Shown: positions 24,901 through 34,600 of the stretch, one piece after another
Layout: every line of letters starts with the position of its first letter
How positions within the stretch are numbered: the stretch's first letter is position 1
Origin: Candidatus Laterigemmans baculatus
GTDB taxonomy: Bacteria; Planctomycetota; Planctomycetia; Pirellulales; Pirellulaceae
Direction: 5' to 3'
Assembly (NCBI RefSeq): GCF_010367455.1
Contig: NZ_WRPR01000077.1
Location: 1 to 64,000, forward strand
Length of the DNA stretch: 64,000 nucleotides
The notes under the pieces: generated by a model
What the model saw: the letters and a program-made list of their open reading frames with translations, nothing else
Told to the model about the DNA's origin: nothing
Database searches by the model: none
Program-made: the position numbers and the translations under genes

Positions 24901-27900
24901 GGACGTCGCCGAGCCCCGGCTGTGAGATCGTCGCGCTGACCGTGTCGAGCGTGATGTCGCCATCCGCTGCGAGGTACTGCAAGCGATCGTCGCCGAGCGC
25001 GGTGTTGATCACGAGCGTGATCCCGCGACCGGGCGTGACGCTGACCAGGTCGTTGGCGGTGCCGATTTCGAAGGTCAGGATGTCGGGGTTGTCGGGATCG
25101 ACGTCGTGCGTAAACGTTGTCGATTGGTCCCCAAAAGCGGCGGTCGTCACACCCGCGGTTCCGCCGCTGACCGAAGCGGTGCTGTTGACGCCCGGCAGAT
25201 CGTCGCTCGAGAGGCTGAAGGTATCGACGCCCGTACCGGTGTTGAAATCGCGGAGCTCGATGCTGTGGTAGTCGACGGTCGAGTAGACGAGCGCCGTCGT
25301 CGGCCCACCCGGCTGGGAGATGAACTGGAAGGAGCCGTTGTTGCCGACTCGCGGATTGAACAGAACCGTATCGCGGGAGCCGGCGAGCGGTTCGTGAACG
25401 GTCAGCGAGTCGGTCCCGCCGAGGCCGACGAACTCGACGCCGCTGAAACCGGAGAAGTCGAGCGTCACCACAGTACCGCCGCCGAGGTTGTACGTTGCCC
25501 GACCATCTTCGGCCGCCGCGGCGCTCGGCGTGTAAGTGAAGTCGTCGACGCCGCCGGAGCCCGCGACGTCGGGCGTCCCTTCGAAACGGACCGAGTTCGC
25601 ACCGGCTGGCCCACCCCCGGTGATCGTGAACTGCGCGAACTCGGATACTCCATTGGGAGCGACCGAGATCGTGTCGTCGCCTTGATGTCCCGCGATCGTG
25701 ACGCCGCTGGCCGCCGCAAAATTCCGCAGGGCAATCGTGACTTGCCCGTCGTTGGCAAACGTGGCGGCGCCGCTGCCAGTTCCCTGGAAGCGGATATCGT
25801 TCGCCTCATCGGTGCCGCTGACCGTCACCTCACCGGCTCGCCCCGCGGCGTCAAAGATGACTCCCCCTTCGACGCCAGCGAACTGGACGCTCTGGCCATC
25901 CATCTCGATCGTCGCCTGCGTGCCATCGGGGAAAATCGGAGCCACGAACGTGGGCGAGCTGGCGTCGGAGACGAGTTCCAGGACGTCGGTGCCGTCGCCC
26001 GAATCGACCAGAATTTGCGGGACGCCGGTGTCGCCTTCGATGATGATCGTGTCGTCGCCACCGCCGGCGGCGATCTGGATCTGCTCGACGCTGATCAGTT
26101 CCTGGAAAGTCGTCGTACCGATTACGACGTTCGCCGCCCCGTCGTTGCCTTTGGTCGTTTCCTCGACCACCACGGGGCCGCCATCGACGACCAGATTCGT
26201 TCCATCGGGTTGGATCAGCGGCTGGTCGGTTTCGGCGAGCGCGCCGGTGAACTCGATCGTCCAGGGACCTTTCTGCGGGCCGTGGACTTTGACGTTTCCC
26301 GAGCCGATCGAGGTGAGGGCCTCAAGGGCATCTTCCACCTCGGAGCGGGACGCGGCAAAGTCGATCGCCGTGGTCGTCTCGCCATTGAACGTGAGCGTGA
26401 AGTCGCCGCTGGTAACGCCGAACGGCAATGCGATGCGCTGGAGTTCGTTGGTCCCGCGGGCCTGCGTCGCATTGTCGGTGACAGCCACTGTCAGCCCCGA
26501 GCGGACCATCGCCGAAGTGTCGACGGTGATCGAAGGTCGATTCTCCGCCCGCAGGGCTTCGACGAATTCGACCGACCACGGTCCCCCGTCTGGACCGGTG
26601 ACGACGACGTTCCCGGCGCCGATCGTGGGCAGGGCGCGAAGTGCGTTTTGGACGGCCAGGGCGGTCGCCTGATGGTCGAGCGGAGCGGTGGTCGCCCCGT
26701 TGTAGCGGAGCGTGAAAGTGCCCGAGCTGGGATCGGGGGAGAAGCTGATCGATTGTTTCTCGTTGGTCCCCGCCAGAGCGGCCTGGAAGTCATCGACCAC
26801 GGCGACGCTCAGGGCACCGGCCAGGTTCGTCGCGTCCGCGAGGATCAGCTCGGCAACCGCGGTTTTCGAGAGCGCTCCGGTGAACTCGACCGTCCACGCG
26901 CCGCCCGCCGAGCCGCTGACGATGACGTTCCCGGCGCCGATCGAGGGAAGCGCTTCGAGAGCCGCGGCGACTTGGGCCGCCGTCGCGTTGTGGGGCAAGG
27001 GAGGCGTCGTGGCTCCCTGGAACGCGAGGGTGAAGTTGCCGCCGGTGGTCGTGACCGAGGGCGTGAGCTGCTGGACTTCATTGTCTCCGGCAACGGCATC
27101 TTGGACCTCGGCCGAATTGCCCGAGAGGCCGCTGGTGTCGGCGGTCAATAAGCCGCCGATGTTGGTGTCGGTGAGCCCGCCCACGAATGTGATCGTATAG
27201 GGGCCTTGCGCCGGTCCGGTGACGCTGACCTCCGTGAGACCGGCCGCGGCGAGGGCCGCTTCGACCGCTGCGCCATCGGCGTCGAAGGGGATCGCTGCGG
27301 TGGTGACCGCGCCGGTCTGGGGGCTGTCGATTTGGAGCGTGAACGTTCCACCGGTCGTGCTTCCGCCGCTGGGAGTGATCGTGACGGTTTGGACTTCGTC
27401 ACTGCCGCCACCGCCGGTGGTGGTTTGGGCCGAGGATGCGGAGAACGTCACGAAGCCGGTGTCGAGGTTCGTCCCATCCATCTGGATCAGGACTTGGTCG
27501 GCCGCGGCGTAGTCGGCGACGTATTCGATCTGCCAGGGTCCGCCGACCGGCCCGCTGACGCGAACGTTGCCCGCTCCGACCGAGGTCAGCGCTTCGAGTG
27601 CCGCTTCGATTTCGCCCGGCGTCGCGTCGTAGGGGAGCTCGCCCGTGCTGCGAGCGAAAGTGCCGTTGTCGAACGTGAGCCTGAAGGTTCCGGCGGTCGC
27701 TCCATTGGTGCTGAGCGAGTGGACTTCATTGGTTCCGTTGCCCGCGACGAGTTCGGCCGCGAGCACGCTCACGCCGCCGCGGAGGTCGGTGTTGACCGTC
27801 GTGATCGCCGGTTGATTGCGGCCGCGGAGTTCGTTGGTGAACTCCACGTCCCAGGGCCCACCGGTGCTGCCGGTGACGACGACGTTGCCGGGATTGCCGA

Positions 27901-29890
27901 TCGAGGAGAGCGCGTGCAGGGCGGCTTGCACCTGGGAGACCGTGGCGTTGCCCGGAATCGGAGCAGTGGTGTCGCCGTTGAAGGACAACCGGAACGTGCC
28001 GCCGGTCGCCGCGGCGGGAACCGAAATCCGCTGAATCTCGTTGGTCGCGCCGACGGCGGTTTGGGTCTGCGCGACGCTGGCGGCGATCGAGGACGTCAGG
28101 GCGGCGCCGTTGGCCACGATCGCGGGCTGGTCGGTCGCTCCGAGCGAGCCCTGGAATTCGACCGTCCAAGGGCCGCCGGCCGGGCCTGTGACGTCGATGC
28201 TGCCAGCCGGCACGGTCGACAGATCGGCCAGAGCCTGCAGGACTTCGCTGGAGGTGGCATCGAAGGGAAGGGGCTCGCTCGGCCCGCTGCCATTGAACGA
28301 GAGCGTGAAGGTGCCTCCGTCGGTCAACGCGGGCAGCGCGATCGTCTGCTCCTCGTTGGTTCCCTGGGTAGGGTCGGCTTCGCGAATGGTCGAAGCGGTC
28401 ATCGGGCCACCGGTCACGACGAGCCCCGAGCCGTCGGCCGTGAGCAAACCGATGTCGCGGTTGGCCAGCGAGCCGCCGAAGGTCACCGTGTAGGGGCCGC
28501 CGATTCCGCCGGAGACGCTGACGTCGCCGCTCGACAGCCCAGGCAGCGCTAGCAGCGCCGCTTGCACGTCGCTTCCGCCGGCGGTGCTCGCGATCGCCGC
28601 GGTCGACTCGCCGTTGTAGCCGAGCACGAAATTACCACCGCTGACCCCAGAGGGGAGCGTAACTCGCTGGACTTCGCTGGCAGTCTGACCGCTCCGCGGA
28701 TTGGGCGCTTCGAGGACGACTTTTTGCAGCTTTCCACCGGAGCTGATCAGGCGGATCGTGTCGTTCCCCTCGGTTCCCAGGATCGAGAGGATGTCGTTGC
28801 CATCGCCGCCGTCGACGTGGTAGCGGGGGACGTCGACGACCAGATTCAGAACGAACGTGTCGCGCCCCTCTTCGCCGTAGAGCTTGATGTCGGCGTCACC
28901 GCCCCCAGCAAAAATGACGTCGTCTTGGCTGCCGGCAAAGACGAGCTGGTCGACTCCGCGGAGGGTGTGGAGGTCGATGTTGTCGGGTCCGTCGAGCGTC
29001 GAGACGACGACGCTCTCGGTCGTGAAGGTGCTGGTCAATCCCTCGAGCAGAGCGGTGCCGAGGTTCAACAGCGCCGTGGGAACTTCGGGGAGCGGGTTCA
29101 GATTGTCGGCGAGGCTCGTCAGCAGCGTCTCGCTGAAATCGGTGACGTCGTCGCAGTCGGGATCGACGAACGGAATCGCATCGATCGCCTCGCAGGCCGC
29201 GTGGACCACGTCGCCGACGACCGAGACGATCGGGCCGATCGCGGTGTTGACGGCGTCCTGCAGGAAGCTCACTCCTTCACCGAGGAAACTGACGATTTCG
29301 CCGAGCCCGAAGGTGAGCCCTTCGCCGTAGATGTTTGCCATTTCGGCCAAGATCCCATCGGGGCCGCCGATCCCGGGGATCATTTCCAGGATCGACGTCG
29401 CGTTGGGAACGATCGCCGTGGCGCCGGGGAGGTTGATCACGTCGCCGATGTCGATCGTGACTTCGACCACGAACGAGAAGCCGACGCCGAGGTCGTTGAG
29501 GACGGTCGGATTGAACGCCAAGGGAACCGGAATCACCGGCAGCTCGGAGTTGCCTTCGTTGACCACGTAGAACAGATCGCCGAACTGCTGCGAGATGGAG
29601 ACCTGGTTGCTCTCGCCGGCATAGGCCTGGTAGGTCAGCGTCTCGCCGGTTCCCAGATCCGAGCCGAGCCGTTGCTGCGCCGTGGGAGGCAGGATTTGGC
29701 TGACGTCGACAAAGGTGTCGAGGTAGTCGGCCAAAGCGGCGAACGCACCGGCCGAAGCGGCCGTGACGACCGCCGCAAGCATCCGCCGGTCTTCCAACTG
29801 CTCGCCGCGAACGGGAAAGTTCAGACGAGGACGGCGAGGATGCAAATGCCCCTTGCGCTTGCCCCGAACCCAAGGCTTGCGGTCTGCCAT
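21914..29890 (-). CDS. Giant exported repeat protein with C-terminal type I dockerin
   Basis: 2658 residues from ATG 29890. The N-terminus is basic and carries QLEDRRMLA at 31-39, the planctomycete export/sorting-type motif, instead of a classical signal. Residues about 300-400 contain haemolysin-like Gly-Asp repeats (FAGGGDADIKLYGEEGRD, VDGGDGNDILSILGTEGNDT). Eight tandem beta-sandwich repeats of about 105 residues follow (about 400-1255). After further beta-rich parts come a pre-peptidase C-terminal-like domain (about 1880-2020), FG-GAP/VCBS-like Asp-rich repeats (VVGDFDGDGIDDLGAWADD, about 2260-2400) and a dockerin (about 2488-2565: RYDVNESGQVTPLDALQVVN and LDVNGDGNVSPLDALQVINY). Probably a calcium-binding surface or matrix protein; adhesion is a guess. 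It is monocistronic. Confidence 0.92.
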   Translation of the reverse strand: MADRKPWVRGKRKGHLHPRRPRLNFPVRGEQLEDRRMLAAVVTAASAGAFAALADYLDTFVDVSQILPPTAQQRLGSDLGTGETLTYQAYAGESNQVSISQQFGDLFYVVNEGNSELPVIPVPLAFNPTVLNDLGVGFSFVVEVTIDIGDVINLPGATAIVPNATSILEMIPGIGGPDGILAEMANIYGEGLTFGLGEIVSFLGEGVSFLQDAVNTAIGPIVSVVGDVVHAACEAIDAIPFVDPDCDDVTDFSETLLTSLADNLNPLPEVPTALLNLGTALLEGLTSTFTTESVVVSTLDGPDNIDLHTLRGVDQLVFAGSQDDVIFAGGGDADIKLYGEEGRDTFVLNLVVDVPRYHVDGGDGNDILSILGTEGNDTIRLISSGGKLQKVVLEAPNPRSGQTASEVQRVTLPSGVSGGNFVLGYNGESTAAIASTAGGSDVQAALLALPGLSSGDVSVSGGIGGPYTVTFGGSLANRDIGLLTADGSGLVVTGGPMTASTIREADPTQGTNEEQTIALPALTDGGTFTLSFNGSGPSEPLPFDATSSEVLQALADLSTVPAGSIDVTGPAGGPWTVEFQGSLGATDQPAIVANGAALTSSIAASVAQTQTAVGATNEIQRISVPAAATGGTFRLSFNGDTTAPIPGNATVSQVQAALHALSSIGNPGNVVVTGSTGGPWDVEFTNELRGRNQPAITTVNTDLRGGVSVLAAELVAGNGTNEVHSLSTNGATAGTFRLTFDNGTFARSTGELPYDATPGEIEAALEALTSVGAGNVRVSGPVGGPWQIEYVADYAAADQVLIQMDGTNLDTGFVTFSASSAQTTTGGGGSDEVQTVTITPSGGSTTGGTFTLQIDSPQTGAVTTAAIPFDADGAAVEAALAAAGLTEVSVTGPAQGPYTITFVGGLTDTNIGGLLTADTSGLSGNSAEVQDAVAGDNEVQQLTPSVTTTGGNFTLAFQGATTPPLPHNATAAQVAAALEALPSIGAGNVIVSGSAGGAWTVEFTGALSKTAVAELILADATNLAGALSVAVVDDFQAALAGTNEKQSISFSPDPSSGTFTLRYNGATTAPLDHQATALAVQNALRALPTIGAGNVVVTGPDGGPWSVEFVEALRAENRPSITVDTSAMVRSGLTVAVTDNATQARGTNELQRIALPFGVTSGDFTLTFNGETTTAIDFAASRSEVEDALEALTSIGSGNVKVHGPQKGPWTIEFTGALAETDQPLIQPDGTNLVVDGGPVVVEETTKGNDGAANVVIGTTTFQELISVEQIQIAAGGGDDTIIIEGDTGVPQILVDSGDGTDVLELVSDASSPTFVAPIFPDGTQATIEMDGQSVQFAGVEGGVIFDAAGRAGEVTVSGTDEANDIRFQGTGSGAATFANDGQVTIALRNFAAASGVTIAGHQGDDTISVAPNGVSEFAQFTITGGGPAGANSVRFEGTPDVAGSGGVDDFTYTPSAAAAEDGRATYNLGGGTVVTLDFSGFSGVEFVGLGGTDSLTVHEPLAGSRDTVLFNPRVGNNGSFQFISQPGGPTTALVYSTVDYHSIELRDFNTGTGVDTFSLSSDDLPGVNSTASVSGGTAGVTTAAFGDQSTTFTHDVDPDNPDILTFEIGTANDLVSVTPGRGITLVINTALGDDRLQYLAADGDITLDTVSATISQPGLGDVQFTNAETVELLGSGIGGLSVLGAALENRYRYTPLAAQGGRFRSDQSDADFVFAQIGGNFSLGGGSSARDSVLVEGSSGPDRMFVDGPSRTVHTSDASGTLLKPVQLHGSIESVSLDSGDGDDLLRVLPASDLFVQVDGSAPNASDRLLVEDAGVGDLVLHREAADGRSGSVTVGGLLPIDYANVERVDILPLDPVTGGTGSDGLGRLVVFDADPFEHNESLPNRSDYPALFEIPTNPNIDPGIATGVFPGGPNLPGPELPGDEDWYRFDATTTATLRFELLFEAIGTLANGNPGLPGDGQLQIEVYDPSHNRIAKIVGEGAATHTVGVEGGQSYSLRVRGLTPQAINSYDIRVVSLDEIGPQVTDLFITDDVLTAADESAYNLFDVKPAQGPTPLVHSLTIQIRDLSERFPGFLYGALDAPIAAAVGQYQLVGDHNGIVAIDSIEVVNDPVVVGEHATATIRLHFAKPLPDDRFTLTVRDNLVDPVGNRLDGESNASEPQDNPALPSGDSVSQGDFVARFTVDSRAEFGTWAAGSAYIDTNGNFLFDPEAQFSDDTNEDIVYKLGFQTDNLFAGNFVTDPSAAADGFDKLATYGKYAGVFRWLIDTNNNGVPDLVVADGAGINGRPFAGNFDGDAANGDEVGLKDGNRWYLDTDHDFRVDTTFSGDLVGLPVVGDFDGDGIDDLGAWADDLFSLDLSSDGIDGLLDAQFRFGFPGVREIPFAADFDGDGVDDLGLWNPDATGLAPGEHGEWYVLMSQTAPITDRITPAVDGTSGNVIHFTPEPFGPDLYASFGDAFGLPVVGNFDPPVVPGAGTAVEPVSVVGLRMTNLANRYDVNESGQVTPLDALQVVNHLNRGGGGALAAGLGIEAGGIQRTLGAMLDVNGDGNVSPLDALQVINYLNRGSGGASGEGESHAAAPLPEFESDWFAGELARAGDELAILQASPRPSQAKEVEAVFAHWPSPLRPWSGQFEDDEEPQGDADNAAPWDAPLESRV
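26150..28690 (-). repeat. Eight in-gene tandem repeats of about 105 codons
   Basis: Each unit opens with TNEVQ-x-I or a variant, has GGTFTLSFNGATTAPIPF-like and ATAAEVQAALEALPSIGAGN-like stretches, and ends with VTGPAGGPWTVEFTGALA-like residues. The copies are diverged at DNA level, so the expansion is old and not slippage-prone. They form the central third of the 2658-residue protein. Confidence 0.85.
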
Positions 29891-30270
29891 CGCTGCGCTC
29901 CGTGTGGACTCGGTGGTCGATCAAAGATGTTAAGCCGGAGTGATTACGCTAGTAATGCGGACTGGGGGGCACAAGTGGCTTGCCTGAGCCCCCCACCCAC
30001 GAGGCCAGCGATAGGTTGAGCCGACGGCGCTAGCCGCGGGTGATTCATCAGCCGCCGGGCGCTAGCCCCCGGTTCTCGAAAAGCGCTGGGGGAACCGGAC
30101 GCTAGCGCGTGGCGGCTGATTTGACACCCGGTCTCGTGCCGCACGCGAACGATGCGCGTTGTTCCGAAGGTGCGGGTTAACGGGCTGGGGCGACAAGTTT
30201 TCGCCTGAACCACCTGGGGGGACCGATAGCAAGAAGCAGGATCTCACCGGATGGACTGCGAACCACAAGG
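29891..30270. repeat. Intergenic region with GAGCCGACGGCGC fragment and reversed 73-bp palindrome
   Basis: No gene is seen in these 380 bases between divergently transcribed genes. A short GAGCCGACGGCGCTAGCCGC fragment lies at 30019-30038, and a complete palindrome of the ATCAGCCGCC family, in the opposite orientation to most copies, at 30047-30120. Confidence 0.8.
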
Positions 30271-31383
30271 ATGTGGGCGATGGCGATGCGTTGGCGCTTT
30301 GGATATTTGGCGAGTTGGCTCGTATTGGCTTGCGGAGCGGCGGGAGCTGCGGAGACGGGTCCGGTTTCGGAAACCGGCGTGGCGCCCATCCCGGCTTGGA
30401 TCGATCTGAGCGGCGATCCCGAGCTCGCGGTCGATGGCGGGGTGCTTCAGCCCGTGGGGCACGTCGCCGGGAGCCGATTGCCGGCCATCGCCGAGTGCTG
30501 TCCGGAACCTCCCTGGGCGCACCGCAGCGGGCTGTTCGGCGAGCTGCTCTTGCTCCGTGCCCGCGACACCGAGGTCGCCTATGCATTGCCGGTCAACGGC
30601 AACGTCCCGGAGGGAGCGGTGGGGCTGCTCGATGGCGAATTCGACCTCGGCTTCAAGGCGGGCATCACCCGTGCTCTGGATGAATCACGAAGCCTCAGCT
30701 TTGCTTACACCGGTTTCTTTAGCGACTCGAGCGATCGCGTCGCGGTTGACCCGGCCCGCTCCTTGGTGAAGCTGCTGGTCCATCCCAACGAGCTCAACGC
30801 GGCGGCTAATGTGCTCGAAGCGGGCGGTGAGTCCGAGATCGATTTTCAGACCGCCGACCTCGCCTACCGGTTCCTGGTCCTCTCGAATCACTGCACCGCC
30901 GCGAATCTCTCGATCGGGGCTCGCTACGGGCGACTCGATCAAGAATTGGCGGTCGAATACAGCGGAGCCGGGTTGACCGAGACGGTGACCTCGGACGTCG
31001 AGTTCAATGGTCTCGGGCTGCGGCTGGGAGCGGACCTGGAGCACCATGGCCGCCACGGATTGTTCTGCTACGGCAAGACCGGGGTAAGCTTCCTGGCGGG
31101 CGAGTTCCAGGCTGACTATCTGCACTCGAGCAACGTCGATCCGGTCCGGGTCAGCACTTCCTGGGACGCCGGGCGGATCCTCTCGGTCCTCGATCTGGAG
31201 GTCGGAGCCGGTTGGCAATGCTCGCCGAGCTGGCGGCTCTCGGCCGGGTACACGATCAGCAATTGGTTCGGCGCGGTGAAGACCGACGAGTGGATCCACC
31301 GGGTCCGCAACGACGACCTGCGGGACATGAGCGACAACCTGACCTTTGACGGCTTCGTCGCCCGCGCCGAATATCGCTTCTAA
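30271..31383 (+). CDS. Lpg1974-family outer membrane beta-barrel protein
   Basis: 370 residues. A signal peptide (about 1-26, ending ACGAAGAAE) is followed by a Pro/Cys-rich linker (AECCPEPPWAHRSGLFGELL) and then alternating beta-strands: GEFDLGFKAGITRALDES, LAYRFLVLSNHCTAANLSIGA, RYGRLDQELAV, LRLGADLEHHGRHGLFCYGK, LSAGYTISNWFG. It ends in AEYRF, the C-terminal aromatic signature of outer membrane barrels. This matches the pore-forming Lpg1974-type proteins that are frequent in planctomycetes. Substrate unknown. ATG 30271 was taken; ATGs at 30280 and 30286 are equally possible. Confidence 0.85.
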   Translation: MWAMAMRWRFGYLASWLVLACGAAGAAETGPVSETGVAPIPAWIDLSGDPELAVDGGVLQPVGHVAGSRLPAIAECCPEPPWAHRSGLFGELLLLRARDTEVAYALPVNGNVPEGAVGLLDGEFDLGFKAGITRALDESRSLSFAYTGFFSDSSDRVAVDPARSLVKLLVHPNELNAAANVLEAGGESEIDFQTADLAYRFLVLSNHCTAANLSIGARYGRLDQELAVEYSGAGLTETVTSDVEFNGLGLRLGADLEHHGRHGLFCYGKTGVSFLAGEFQADYLHSSNVDPVRVSTSWDAGRILSVLDLEVGAGWQCSPSWRLSAGYTISNWFGAVKTDEWIHRVRNDDLRDMSDNLTFDGFVARAEYRF

Positions 31384-31441
31384 CCGGTCCGCTTCTAACC
31401 GGCTCGCTTCAAACCGGTATACTGGGTACTGCAAAAACGAA

Positions 31442-31514
31442 ATCAGCCGCCACGCCCTAGCGTCCGGTTTTTAACCCCGTTTTCGGGAACCGGGGGCTAG
31501 CGCCCGGCGGCTGA
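31442..31514. repeat. 73-bp palindrome of the ATCAGCCGCC family
   Basis: The left arm ATCAGCCGCCACGCCCTAGC and right arm CTAGCGCCCGGCGGCTGA surround TTTTTAACCCCGTTTTCGGG. It is followed within 13 bp by a REP pair. Confidence 0.88.
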
Positions 31515-31526
31515 GGCATTATCCGG

Positions 31527-31594
31527 ATAGTCGCCTTTCGCTCCGCGAAAGCTGCGTTGTTCTGCGCTACTTTCGCGGAGCGAAAGGCGACTAT
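31527..31594. repeat. REPIN: inverted pair of REP hairpins
   Basis: An inverted unit at 31527-31556 and a direct unit at 31564-31594 are separated by 7 bases. Together they can fold into one long hairpin. It ends 25 bp before the kinase start codon. Confidence 0.9.
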
Positions 31595-31618
31595 TTTTCC
31601 GACCGAGTCGAGCGACCG

Positions 31619-34600
31619 GTGAAGCACGAACAGGCGTATGACGATCCGGCAACGACAGCGTCCGAGGGGGCCAGTTCCTCGGCCGGTGAGTTCACGCTGC
31701 CCCCGGAAGTAGAGTTGCACGCGGGAGTGGAGCTGGCAGCGGACGCGGCTCCCGGCGGCTCCCCCTTCTCCTCCCCGCATCCGCCGCAAACGGGGCACCC
31801 GCCGCAAGCCGGGATGGTGGGCGAATTCCGGATCATCCGCGAGGTGGGCCGCGGTGGCATGGGAGTGGTCTACGAAGCGGAGCAGTTGTCGCTCGGCCGA
31901 CACGTGGCGCTGAAGATCCTCCCGATGGCCAGCGTGCTCGATGGCCGCCAATTGCTGCGGTTCAAAAACGAAGCCCGCGCCGCGGCCACGCTGGTCCATC
32001 CGCACATCGTGCCGGTCTTTTCGATCGGCTGCGAGCGGGGCGTGCACTATTACGCCATGCAGTTCATCGAGGGACAGTCGCTGGCCGAGCTCGTCGCCAC
32101 GTTGCGGAGCGAGGCGGGGCTCGACCGTCCCCCTGCTCCCGCCAGGGCCGAGACCCCCGCCAGTGCCGAGGCCCCCGCCAGGGCCGAGTCCCCCACCGGT
32201 GCCGGGGCGGCTTCGGCTGCCAAGCGGGCTGCGGGAGCCGGCCTCGGCAGTGGCATTCGCGAAGCCGAATTGCCCGCAGTAATCGAATTGCCCGCAGCCG
32301 AGCTGGCCAAGTCGGACCGTACGGCGGTCGATCTTCCGGCAGCCGATACCGCTGTCGCTCCGCAGGCGGCTCGGGAGAATGGCGGCACCCGCAGCGCCGA
32401 ATCGGCCATCTGGGCGAGCGGCTCGACCGAGCGTGCGCGGCGGGGTCGACACCGCTATGTCATGGCCGCCCGCTGGGGGGCCGATGTGGCCGAGGCTCTC
32501 GAGCATGCCCACAGCCTGGGCGTGGTGCATCGCGACATCAAACCGGCCAACCTACTGCTCGACCAAGAGGGAAAGGTTTGGGTGACCGATTTTGGGTTGG
32601 CCCAGCTCGAAGCGGATGCGGGGATGACGATGACCGGCGACGTGCTCGGCACGCTCCGCTACATGAGCCCCGAGCAAGCCCAGGGCAAGCGGGCGGAAGT
32701 CGACGCGCGGAGCGACGTGTACTCGCTCGGAATCTCGCTCTACGAACTGCTCGCGCTCCGGCCCGCGTTTCCGGGCACCGACCGGGCGGCGATGCTGCGG
32801 CAGGTGGTGGAAGTCGATCCGCCGCCGCTGCGCTCGGTCGATCCGCAGGTCCCGCGGGACTTGGAGACGGTGGTCCTCAAGGCCATCGCCAAGGAACCAC
32901 AGGCGCGGTATCCATCGGCCCAGGCGTTCGCCGACGATTTGCGGCGGTTCGTCGCCGACGAGCCGATCCACGCTCGCCGTCCGACGCTGGTCGATCGGGG
33001 AGCCAAGTGGATGCGGCGGCACCGGACGCTCGTGCCGGTGGCGCTCGGCATGCTCGTGGCTCTCTGCATGCTGTTGGCCGCCAGCCTCTCGGTGATCGAG
33101 CGGGAGCGGGCGCGAGCGGTGGCCAATGGCGAAGCGGCACGACGCGCGGCGAAAGAGAAGCAGCGACTGCTGTTCGAAGCCCAGGATCTCCAACGGGAGA
33201 CCGAGCGGCACGCCGCGCGGATCGAACGGCTGCTCTACGTGGCGGACTTGAAGCTCGCCTCGCTCGCCTGGGAGAAGGGCGATCTGCAGCAGTACGTCGG
33301 TCTGCTCGCGGCCCACCGCTCGGCAGCGGATTCGGCGAGCCGCCGCGGGTTCGAGTGGAATTACCTCTGGCGGCGAGGGATGCTCGAGCATCGCGAGCTG
33401 GCTTCCCGCGAGTCGGCCGTCTATGACGCGTCTTTTTCCCCCGACGGGAGCCGACTGGCGTTGGCGAGCGACGAGGAGGGCATCGCGACGCTCGACGCGT
33501 CGGCCGATTTCGGGGCCTACGGAGACTTCGTTCCGCCGCGTCAGGCGGTCACGCTGGCGGTGGAGGAGGTCAGCAGCATCGCCTTCTCCCCCGATGGACA
33601 GCGGCTCGCAGCGAGCCATTTTGATGGCACGATCCGCGTCTGCGATCTTGCCACCGCCAGCACCGAATGGACGCGGGTGGCCCACACCCAAGGGCAGGCG
33701 TCCGAGGTCGCCTTCACGCGCGATGGCCGGGGGCTGATCTCGTGCGGTCCGGAACCGGTCGTGCGGCTCTGGGATGCGTCCGATGGCCGCCCCCGAGGCG
33801 AATTGAAGAGCGACGCTCCCCCGATCCCCAACCGACGGCAAGCGATTCATGCGCTGGCCGTCTCGAGTGACGGTCAACTGATGGCCTCGGCGGGCGGCCC
33901 CGATGGCAACACCCTGATGATCTGGAACCTACCAGCCCAATCCGACAAGCACCTGCTGCGGGGGCATCAAGAACGTCTCACCTCGGTCGCTTTTTCGCCC
34001 GATGATCGCTTCGTCGCCACCGGCAGCATCGACAAGACAGTTCGAGTCTGGGATCTCTCCTCGAAGCGAACTCCACGCAAAGGGCTGCGGCGGGAGGTTT
34101 TTGTAGGCGAGCATCTCGATTCGGTGCGGAGCGTCGCATTCTCGCCCGATGGCCGCTGGCTGGCCACGGGCGACTGGAACGGGGCGATTCGATTGTGGGA
34201 TCTTGAGACGCTTGGAATCGCCGCCCTCAAAGAGAAGTCGCCGATTCGCTCGGCTCGCCCGACGCGGATCTGGCAAGCCCATGCTGGACGCGTCTACGCG
34301 CTCGAATTCGCTCCCCAAGAACCGCGGCTGCTGTCGGCCGGCCGCGATGGAAAAGTTCACCTCTGGAACCTCGACTCGCAGCCGCAGCGGATCTTACCGA
34401 CTCCGCCGGGACAGCAGGTCAGTGGCGGCGGCGCGTTCACTCCCGACAGCCGCTACTTCGTTCGCGCCCAGTTCGGAAGCCTCGCCTTCTGGAATCCCCA
34501 CTCAGAAAACCTGGAGACGGTGGTCGACGTCCACGACCAGTCGCGGGAGAGCGTCGCAATCTCGCCCGGCAATTCCTGCTTGTACTTCGGCAATGGTCCG

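Noticed and set aside
22937-28552. Large plus-strand open frames opposite the giant surface-protein gene
   Set aside because: The opposite strand has clear domains (repeats, PPC, dockerin) over the same bases; the antisense frames have Arg/Val/Asp-rich composition typical of shadows.
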